A DNA stretch of 22,213 nucleotides, taken from the NCBI GenBank assembly GCA_900544905.1, contig UQXF01000056.1:1-22213 (forward strand), in the 5' to 3' direction. Of this stretch, positions 1 to 5,792 are shown piece by piece. Both the position numbers and the translations under genes were made by a program. The notes beneath the pieces are model-generated. The model saw nothing but the letters and a program-made list of their open reading frames with translations, was not told the origin of the DNA and searched no databases. This DNA is from an uncultured Clostridium sp. GTDB taxonomy: Bacteria > Bacillota > Clostridia > Lachnospirales > Lachnospiraceae. Each line of letters starts with the position of its first letter. Within the stretch, counting starts at the first letter, position 1.

Positions 1-25
1 AGCGTCAGATGTGTATAAGAGACAG
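1..25 (+). other. Nextera transposase adapter remnant (artefact)
   Basis: These 25 bases match the 3' end of the Illumina Nextera read-1 transposase adapter, including the full 19-base Tn5 mosaic end at positions 7-25 (ending AAGAGACAG). Genomic sequence begins at base 26, where a dihydroorotase reading frame is immediately visible on the minus strand. This is library-preparation sequence left on a contig edge, not a mobile element of the organism. Confidence 0.97.
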
Positions 26-106
26 ATTATCTTCAATTAATATGTCATAAACTCCCTGACGCCGGGATTTTGGGTCTAAAATATAACCATTTTTAATAAG
101 AAGCAT
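26..106 (-). CDS. pyrC: Dihydroorotase, N-terminal fragment cut by contig edge
   Basis: Reading the minus strand from the ATG at 106-104 gives 27 codons beginning MLLIKNGYILDP and continuing to a DILIEDN stretch before the adapter junction. That opening beta-strand pattern is typical of the class I dihydroorotase and cyclic amidohydrolase family, which closes carbamoyl-aspartate to dihydroorotate in pyrimidine synthesis. A strong ribosome site (GGGAGG) lies 5 bases upstream of the start. The gene is the last visible member of the minus-strand run and follows argS after about 60 bp. The catalytic metal-binding HxH motif would lie beyond the cut, so a related amidohydrolase such as a hydantoinase cannot be excluded. 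The truncation comes from the assembly edge and is not a true gene break. Confidence 0.72.
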
Positions 107-137
107 AGAGACCTCCCTGTAATTTTATACTCTTTTA

Positions 138-159
138 AAATTTAACCACAGTTAAATTT
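138..159. repeat. AT-rich perfect inverted repeat between argS and pyrC
   Basis: AAATTTAAC and GTTAAATTT are perfect 9-base arms around a 4-base loop, in the roughly 60 bp between the argS stop and the pyrC start. On the minus strand the hairpin is followed by TTAAAAG and not a clean U-tract, and its stem is almost all A-T, so it would be a weak terminator. It could equally be an operator or an mRNA-processing hairpin between the two genes. Confidence 0.45.
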
Positions 160-167
160 CTACATTG

Positions 168-1853
168 CTACATCTGTTCCGGACAGCTGATGCCAAGTAA
201 ATCAAGAGCATCCCGTAAAGTAGTTTTTGTTAGGGATACCAGTTTTACTCTTGCGTTACGGATATTGTCATCCTCAACATTAACGCGGCATGCGTTATAG
301 AAACGGGAGAAAGCCTGCGCAACATCCATGGCAAAACGGGCAACTACAGATGGTTCATATTTTTCTGCAGCATCCAGAACTACCTGAGGAAACCGGTTAA
401 TTTCCTTTAACAGTGCAATGGCTTCTTCATCCAGCAGCTGGTTATAATCAATTGCCGCATTTTCATCATAGGAAACGGAGCGGAGAATGCTGGCACAACG
501 ACAATAGGTGTACTGTACATAGGGACCTGTCTCACCGTCAAAGTTTAAAACCTTGTCCCATTTAAAGGAAACATCCTTGATTCTCTGATTATATAAATCA
601 TGAAAAATAATTGCGCCAACTCCTACCATTTTGGCAGTTTCGTCCTTGTTCTCTAAGTCGGGATTTTTTGTCAGGATAATCTGCTTTACCTTATCAATTG
701 CCTCTAATAAAATATCTTCTGCATAGATAATATTACCGCTTCGCGTGGAGAGCTTGGCGCCCTCTAAGCTGACCAGTCCATAAGGAATGTGAACCAGACT
801 GTCCTTCGCCCATTCATTTCCAAGAAGCTCTACTACCTTGAATACCTGGGCAAAGTGAAGCTTCTGCTCCTGACCGGTTACATAGAGACATTTGTCAAAA
901 TTCCAGGTAGCCTTACGATAGAATATAGCAGCCAAATCCCTGGTTGCATAGATAGAGCTGCCATCCTTTTTCATAATCAGGCATGGCGCCATATTGTATT
1001 CCTCTAAATCAACAATCTGGGCACCCTGGCTTTCCTGTAACAGATTTGCATCCTGCAGCCGTTTTACCACATCCGCGGTTTTGTCACGGTAAAAGCTTTC
1101 ACCGAGATAGTGGTCAAATTCCATACCCAGTAACTCATAGGTTCTCTTATATTCCTCTAGGCTGATATCCACAAACCATTGCCAGATGGACAGGGCTTCT
1201 TCATTTCCTTTTTCCATCTGTGTAAACCAGTCTCTTGCCTGGTCATTCAGGGAATCATCCTTTTCTGCTTCCTCATGGAATTTCACATAGAGCCGCATAA
1301 GCTCTGCAACCCCATCCTTTTCAACAGCTTCCTTATTTCCCCATGCCTTATAGGCAACAATCAGCTTTCCGAATTGTGTGCCCCAGTCGCCTAAGTGATT
1401 GATACGCTCTACCTGGTATCCCAATTTGCTGTAAATTTTGTAAAGGGAATTACCAATAATTGTTGTCCGGAGATGTCCCACGTGAAAATTCTTTGCCACA
1501 TTTGGAGAGGAGTAATCAATACAGATAGTTTTTCCATTGCCAAGAGTGGATGCGCCGAAATCAGGAACACTGGCATTTTCCACCATGTTTTTTACAAGCA
1601 TATCCTTTTTTAAAAAGAAATTGAGATAAGCGCCTTTAACCTCTAACTTATCAATAATTTCTGTCTTAGTTATTTTTTCTGCAATATCGGCAGCAATTAA
1701 CGGCGGCGCCTTGTGCAGGGATTTTGCCAGCTGAAAGCATGGAAATGCATAATCTCCCATGTCTGCCCTTGGCGGAATTTCCAAAATTCCTGCAACGGTT
1801 TCCTTATCTAAATCTGCGGCTGAAGCAATCAGCTCAATAACCTGTTCTTTCAT
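168..1853 (-). CDS. argS: Arginyl-tRNA synthetase
   Basis: This class I aminoacyl-tRNA synthetase charges tRNA-Arg with arginine in the cytoplasm. At 561 aa it has the usual family length. The ArgRS N-terminal tRNA-recognition domain covers roughly residues 1-80. The catalytic Rossmann fold carries the HIGH signature as HVGH (124-127), preceded by SSPNVAKNFHVGH, which is highly characteristic of ArgRS. The KMSKS loop is in the diverged form seen in many ArgRS, AKLSTRSGN (366-374). The C-terminal third is the helical anticodon-binding (DALR) domain. The ATG at 1853 is preceded by AGGAGG about 11 bases upstream. The gene lies 42 bp after the ATPase-domain gene and 61 bp before the dihydroorotase start, so co-transcription on the minus strand is likely. 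I saw no T-box leader, but upstream genes occupy the space where one would sit. Confidence 0.97.
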   Translation of the reverse strand: MKEQVIELIASAADLDKETVAGILEIPPRADMGDYAFPCFQLAKSLHKAPPLIAADIAEKITKTEIIDKLEVKGAYLNFFLKKDMLVKNMVENASVPDFGASTLGNGKTICIDYSSPNVAKNFHVGHLRTTIIGNSLYKIYSKLGYQVERINHLGDWGTQFGKLIVAYKAWGNKEAVEKDGVAELMRLYVKFHEEAEKDDSLNDQARDWFTQMEKGNEEALSIWQWFVDISLEEYKRTYELLGMEFDHYLGESFYRDKTADVVKRLQDANLLQESQGAQIVDLEEYNMAPCLIMKKDGSSIYATRDLAAIFYRKATWNFDKCLYVTGQEQKLHFAQVFKVVELLGNEWAKDSLVHIPYGLVSLEGAKLSTRSGNIIYAEDILLEAIDKVKQIILTKNPDLENKDETAKMVGVGAIIFHDLYNQRIKDVSFKWDKVLNFDGETGPYVQYTYCRCASILRSVSYDENAAIDYNQLLDEEAIALLKEINRFPQVVLDAAEKYEPSVVARFAMDVAQAFSRFYNACRVNVEDDNIRNARVKLVSLTKTTLRDALDLLGISCPEQM

Positions 1854-1895
1854 AATAAAAATAGCCTCCTGGTTTTATTAAATCTGGTATATGTT

Positions 1896-3032
1896 TTATT
1901 TTTTAATAGGAAATGAAAAACGTACGTTAGTTCCGGAAATCAAATCTCCCTGAATCTGTAATTTTCCATCTAACTGGTAAATAATCTCATGTAATTTGTG
2001 AAGTCCTGAACTCCAGCTGGAACGCTCTAAATAATCCTCCGGGATACCTACACCGTTATCGTTGACATAGACGTCAATTAACCGACTGCTGATAAATATT
2101 TTGGAGGTTACCCGGTTGGCATTGGAATGCTTGAAAATATTGTCAAATACTTCACGTAGCATCTTGATTAAGCGAATGGTTATTACCGGCGGAAGATTTA
2201 ACTCGTGTTCTGTGCAGTCACAGGAGGAGTCAATCATACATTCCGGATGCTCCCTTTGGTAGCCTGCAATCAGCTTGTCCACCTGGTCCCATATTGGCTG
2301 TTTGGTATCAATATTATAGTTTAAATGCTCCAGCACATCCTCCAGGGAATTTAGAATGGACTGCTGGGATGTGTGAAGCTCATCCAGAGTAACCTTTGCC
2401 CTTCCAATGTCAGAGTGGAGCAGCCATTTTAACACATCTAATTTATTCAGGTTGGAAATCAGCTCCTGCTTGATGTTCTGGTCAAGACTGACAGCCTGCT
2501 GGTAATTTTCATAATCCTCCAGCATAAGCATGGTATAGGGATGGGTTGCCTTGGCTTCCGTGTCTTCTGTTTCAATAAATTCAATGCCGTCGTCATAATC
2601 AGAAGAGCGGGATTCTTCATCATGACTGCTTCCAATTAGAACAGTATGAATACATTTATTGGCTTTGGACAGCATGCTTACCTGTTCCTTATAAAAGGTA
2701 ATATCCTGTTCCAAATCCGAAATACGTTTTTCCAGACGTTCCTTTGCATCCTCCAAATCCTTAATTTGCAGCTCAATCTGATGTCCCTTTGTTGTAGTCG
2801 AATCATTTTCTCCGGCAAGAGGAGAAAATACATTACGGCGGTTATCAACGTGATAAGTATATAAATCCCTGGTTTTCTCCAGGGTTTCAATCTGTACCTC
2901 CAGCTCAAACAGCTCTGTTTTCAGATTTTGCACCAGTTCCAGATTATTTACATAGGTTTTGTTGAAGTAATCCAAAGTTTTGGAATTGGCTTCCTCTATA
3001 ATGTTAAGTGGGTTGGTTTCATCCTTTGGCAT
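1896..3032 (-). CDS. Coiled-coil protein with histidine-kinase-type ATPase domain, phospho-acceptor motif not visible
   Basis: This 378-aa protein has no signal peptide or membrane segment, so it should be cytoplasmic. Residues about 30-125 are strongly heptad-patterned coiled coil, followed by an acidic, Ser-rich linker (about 135-165). A predicted helical pair (about 180-255) occupies the place of the dimerisation domain. Residues about 283-378 form a HATPase_c domain with N-box EVFDNIFKHSNA (N298), G1 box DNGVGI (325-330) and a short G2 box SSGL (341-344), resembling DegS/LiaS-type kinases. Where HisKA_3 kinases carry the acceptor motif (ELHD-like), this protein reads ELIS (190-193). His206 and His220 are the nearest alternatives. 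It may therefore bind ATP without classical autophosphorylation. No response regulator is adjacent. The gene starts 19 bp after the carboxypeptidase gene, with AAAGGA before its ATG. The ATPase domain is clear; the partner and signal are unknown. Confidence 0.8.
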   Translation of the reverse strand: MPKDETNPLNIIEEANSKTLDYFNKTYVNNLELVQNLKTELFELEVQIETLEKTRDLYTYHVDNRRNVFSPLAGENDSTTTKGHQIELQIKDLEDAKERLEKRISDLEQDITFYKEQVSMLSKANKCIHTVLIGSSHDEESRSSDYDDGIEFIETEDTEAKATHPYTMLMLEDYENYQQAVSLDQNIKQELISNLNKLDVLKWLLHSDIGRAKVTLDELHTSQQSILNSLEDVLEHLNYNIDTKQPIWDQVDKLIAGYQREHPECMIDSSCDCTEHELNLPPVITIRLIKMLREVFDNIFKHSNANRVTSKIFISSRLIDVYVNDNGVGIPEDYLERSSWSSGLHKLHEIIYQLDGKLQIQGDLISGTNVRFSFPIKK

Positions 3033-3051
3033 ATTTATCCTTTCTCATTCG

Positions 3052-4461
3052 CTAAAAGTAATAATCATCATCCCGTTTTTTCCGTCTTCTTCTGTATCTG
3101 TTTTTTCTGCGGCTGCGCCGTAAATTTCTTACAATAGCGGCAAAAAGAAGATAAATTATCAATATGATTACAAGTGCGGCAATCACAATCAAAATTTTAA
3201 ATAAAACTCCTTTAACCTGTTTCCATGTAGTGGTTTTATTTTCCGGTGTTTCCTGGGACATGGTAGAGGATAGCAGAGGAGAGGTACTTGTGATAGGAGT
3301 ACAGCCAATTTGTTCCCCATCATAAGAAAATCTGATTTCTCCTAATGCATTGTCCTGTGCACTGTCAAACAGTACAACCTCCTGTTCAATCTTAGTGGTA
3401 TCCACCGATTTGCTTATCAGTAAGGAATATGTTTTATCCACAGTTAAATCCACCATTTCATGGTTCAGACTGGAGTAGTAATTATTTAAAATTGTGTTGC
3501 TTTCTTCTTCGCTTTCTTCATCTGACTCGAAGGAAAAATCCGACAGGGGATAGAAATAAGTATAATTATTGTAACAGTAATTATAGAGAGCCCTGGAATC
3601 TGTATAGCTATATTTTGCACCATCGCAGTCCATAATAACACAAATCAGTTCAAGACCATCCTTTTTGGAGAAGGTGACAAGTGTGTTGTTGGCATTAGAA
3701 GTATAACCTGTTTTACCACCCTCACAGTATTCATAGTAATAAGGTTCAGCCGGATTAATCATTTTATTGCCGTTCCATAAAGGTCTCGTCTCATCGGTTA
3801 AGTTGGTTGCAGGAACCGTATAGGACAAGGTGCCTGCAATTTCACGGAAGGTATCATTTTGTAACGCATATTTTGTAATAAGTGCCATGTCATAGGCTGT
3901 GGTGTAATGATGCTCATCATGGAGACCATTTGGGGTAACAAAATGAGTATCTTCACATCCAATATCAGAAGCTTTTTCGTTCATCAGCTTGGCAAAGGAT
4001 TCTTTATCCCCGGAGACATATTCTGCCAGGGCATAGGCACATTCATTCGCTGATTTAACCATAGTTGCATAAATCAGGTCTTTGACCGTAACCTTTTCTC
4101 CTACATCCAATCCAATCAGGGTGCTGTCACGCTCCACATCCCAGATGGAATTTTCGGACATCGTAACAATATCGTTAAAGTCAACATTATGCTCTAAAGC
4201 AATAATAGTGGTAATAATTTTCGTTATACTTGCAGGATATTTTTTTTCATGTGCATTTTTTTCATATAATATCTGACCCGTTGAAGCATCCATTACAATG
4301 GCGGCATTTGCCACAAGGTCAGGTTCTCTGGAGGGCTCATCCGGGTATTCAGTTGTTTCAGGATGTTCTGTGGTTGCCTCTGTGTTTTCCGTTGCGTAAG
4401 CAGGCAGGGAAAATGTAAATAAAAACAAAAGGGCGAACAGAACGGCAAACGTTTTTTTCAT
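3052..4461 (-). CDS. D-alanyl-D-alanine carboxypeptidase (DacF/PBP5-type, peptidase S11)
   Basis: This low-molecular-weight penicillin-binding protein removes the terminal D-Ala from peptidoglycan stem peptides outside the membrane. I place the start at 4461 (469 aa) and not at the upstream in-frame ATG at 4551. The reasons are that AAGGAG sits 9-10 bases before 4461, the protein then begins with a classic signal peptide (MKKTFAVLF..., cleavage after AYA near residue 23), and the upstream extension overlaps the promoter. All three serine-peptidase motifs are present: SITK (Ser78-Lys81), SAN (137-139) and KTG (250-252). A beta-rich PBP5-like C-terminal domain follows. Instead of the usual amphipathic anchoring helix, the protein ends in a full hydrophobic segment (about 418-444) and a 25-residue Arg/Lys-rich tail. 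It is first in the minus-strand run leading to argS. Confidence 0.93.
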   Translation of the reverse strand: MKKTFAVLFALLFLFTFSLPAYATENTEATTEHPETTEYPDEPSREPDLVANAAIVMDASTGQILYEKNAHEKKYPASITKIITTIIALEHNVDFNDIVTMSENSIWDVERDSTLIGLDVGEKVTVKDLIYATMVKSANECAYALAEYVSGDKESFAKLMNEKASDIGCEDTHFVTPNGLHDEHHYTTAYDMALITKYALQNDTFREIAGTLSYTVPATNLTDETRPLWNGNKMINPAEPYYYEYCEGGKTGYTSNANNTLVTFSKKDGLELICVIMDCDGAKYSYTDSRALYNYCYNNYTYFYPLSDFSFESDEESEEESNTILNNYYSSLNHEMVDLTVDKTYSLLISKSVDTTKIEQEVVLFDSAQDNALGEIRFSYDGEQIGCTPITSTSPLLSSTMSQETPENKTTTWKQVKGVLFKILIVIAALVIILIIYLLFAAIVRNLRRSRRKNRYRRRRKKRDDDYYF

Positions 4462-4501
4462 CTGCAAGATACTCCTTTGATAAATAAACATAATTATAAC
4501 T

Positions 4502-4530
4502 ATTTTATTATATCTGGGAATAAGTGTCAA
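4502..4530 (-). promoter_or_regulatory. SigmaA-type promoter for the carboxypeptidase gene run
   Basis: On the minus strand TTGACA (4530-4525) and TAAAAT (4507-4502) are separated by exactly 17 bases, a consensus -35 with a one-mismatch -10. It sits about 40 bp upstream of the carboxypeptidase ATG and is the only strong promoter seen for the run down to pyrC. Confidence 0.8.
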
Positions 4531-4679
4531 CCTTTCCGAAGGCGGGAGCATAATAGATAAAATAAAGTTTTTAATATAGTTTTGTTTTTTGTGAAGATAT
4601 GATAAAATATTATTTGCATTGAGAAAGACTATTCCAATGGATAGCTTATATATATCTGGTAATGGAGGGAGGATGAAAT

Positions 4680-5141
4680 ATGAACGATGTTGAAAAATTA
4701 GTTATGGACAGACGCCCTATATTTTGTAAAAAATGCGGAGGAAAGCTATTTTATCAGAACAGTGGTGAATATGTTTGTGAGGATTGCGGTGCAGCGGAGT
4801 TAGATGATTTTGGAAAAATAAAGCGATACCTGGATGAAAACGGTCCGACTCCTGCCAGTATTATTTCTGAAGATACAGGTGTTGCGCTGGAAATCGTGAA
4901 TTTATTTTTAAGAAACGGAAGACTGGAAATACCGGAGGGAAGTAAATTTTACATAAAGTGTGAAAGATGCGGCTGCTCTCTGCGTTTTGGAAGGTATTGT
5001 TACGGATGTACCAAGGAACTGGCGGGACAATTAAAAGGTGCCATGTTTGAGCAGATGGGAGAAAAGCCAAAGACAAGCCCTGATAGGGAAAATGGTAAAA
5101 TGCATTATCTGGATAATCTGGAAAAGAAAAAGAGGAAATAA
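4680..5141 (+). CDS. Double zinc-ribbon protein with central helix-turn-helix (YvyF-like)
   Basis: This 153-aa cytoplasmic protein has three parts. The N-terminal zinc ribbon has Cys16/Cys19 and Cys33/Cys36. A helical segment (about 46-83) has the look of a winged-helix or HTH, reading KIKRYLDENGPTPASII onwards. A second zinc ribbon has Cys94/Cys97 (plus Cys99) and Cys107/Cys110. The C-terminus is charged and lysine-rich. The layout resembles YvyF, the small flagellar-operon protein of Bacillota, but no flagellar gene is in view, so a flagellar role is not implied. A plausible role is DNA- or RNA-binding regulation. GGAGGGAGG lies just before the ATG. It converges with the XRE gene, the stop codons being separated by a single base, so transcripts of the two genes probably overlap. 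Confidence 0.8.
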   Translation: MNDVEKLVMDRRPIFCKKCGGKLFYQNSGEYVCEDCGAAELDDFGKIKRYLDENGPTPASIISEDTGVALEIVNLFLRNGRLEIPEGSKFYIKCERCGCSLRFGRYCYGCTKELAGQLKGAMFEQMGEKPKTSPDRENGKMHYLDNLEKKKRK

Positions 5142-5142
5142 A

Positions 5143-5553
5143 TTAACTTAACATTTCCTCTCCAATATCCAGTAATAATTCGTTTAATTCTTCTTCATTT
5201 AGCTTGTGCTGAATACAGTACAGTACAGCGGCATCAAACCGGTTGCGGGGATATAGAATGGGGCGGTTGCCAGCCGTAAGCAGCTTCTGTGTTTCCTCTA
5301 CTGTTAATTGGCATAGCAATGCGATTCGTATCAGAAAATTCCTTGTTGGATTCCGCCGTCCCTTCAATATCTGGTATGCATAGGAGCGCTCCATGTTCAG
5401 TTTGATTATAATATCTCTTGGCGAAAGACCCTGTGTCTGCAATAATTCATTCAGATATTCGGAGATATTAATATTTTGAAAAGAATCTTCTTTTTTAAAT
5501 TCTTCTATATCTAAGTTTTGTAGTAAATTTAATAACTCATCTGTTGATTTCAT
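5143..5553 (-). CDS. XRE-family helix-turn-helix regulator with C-terminal helical domain
   Basis: This 136-aa protein has a short N-terminal helix rich in Leu, Asn and Asp, and a Cro/C1-type HTH at about residues 30-93. The recognition helix is near ERSYAYQILKG and is followed by RNPTRNFLIRIALLCQLT. A C-terminal segment reads AGNRPILYPRNRFDA and later LNELLLDIGEEML. The layout, with a TVEETQKLL helix, a Y-P/A-R-x-x-R-D-A segment and an NELL-D-G end, is what I recall from small clostridial HTH proteins encoded near Ser/Thr kinases. That fits the kinase gene at 8560-10188, but the pairing is inference. The ATG at 5553 has GAGG about 6 bases upstream. It is divergent from the surface-protein gene across a region with two palindromes, which are natural candidate operators for this protein. 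Confidence 0.85.
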   Translation of the reverse strand: MKSTDELLNLLQNLDIEEFKKEDSFQNINISEYLNELLQTQGLSPRDIIIKLNMERSYAYQILKGRRNPTRNFLIRIALLCQLTVEETQKLLTAGNRPILYPRNRFDAAVLYCIQHKLNEEELNELLLDIGEEMLS

Positions 5554-5581
5554 AAATACCTCATCCCATAAGTAATCATAA

Positions 5582-5610
5582 CATATATCAATAATATTTT
5601 ATCATGTAAA
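5582..5610 (-). promoter_or_regulatory. Possible promoter of the XRE regulator gene
   Basis: On the minus strand TTTACA (5610-5605) and TATATG (5587-5582) are separated by 17 bases, about 30 bp before the ATG. The -10 is weak (4 of 6). The left palindrome (5623-5638) ends 12 bp upstream of the -35, where a bound regulator could affect polymerase. Confidence 0.35.
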
Positions 5611-5622
5611 CTCTAATTTTGG

Positions 5623-5638
5623 TGGGCAATCTTGCCCA
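5623..5638. promoter_or_regulatory. Palindromic operator-like site 1 (TGGGC-N6-GCCCA)
   Basis: The site is TGGGCAA-TC-TTGCCCA, a perfect palindrome with 7-base arms and a 2-base centre, GC-rich in otherwise very AT-rich DNA. Flanked on the left by TTTTGG, it matches site 2 read on the opposite strand, giving a shared TGGGCA-N5-GCCCACCAAA. It lies in the divergent intergenic region beside the XRE gene. Confidence 0.65.
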
Positions 5639-5692
5639 TTTTTAAAAATATAAAAGAAAATAGGCAGAAAATGCAGCACAATTCTGTAATAG

Positions 5693-5708
5693 TGGGCAGT
5701 ACAGCCCA
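5693..5708. promoter_or_regulatory. Palindromic operator-like site 2 (TGGGC-N6-GCCCA)
   Basis: The site is GTGGGC-AGTACA-GCCCAC with the same half-site and 6-base spacing as site 1, centred exactly 70 bp away. It is followed by CAAA, mirroring the TTTG before site 1. It lies 85 bp before the surface-protein ATG. Two sites at an integral number of helical turns suit cooperative binding or looping. Confidence 0.65.
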
Positions 5709-5792
5709 CCAAACAAAGAATGGTTTCTGTTAGAATTAATTTCACCCTGACATACAGTAAGGGGAAGTTAAAACGGAAAAGGAGGAGTTTAA

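Noticed and set aside
1..25. Natural Tn5/IS50-type transposon end
   Set aside because: The six bases before the mosaic end are synthetic Nextera adapter sequence, and there is no transposase gene.
5617..5714. Invertible (phase-variable) promoter for the surface protein
   Set aside because: The mirrored sites would fit as inversion ends, but their central 5-6 bases differ, no site-specific recombinase gene is nearby, and no good promoter lies between them. Operators are the simpler reading.
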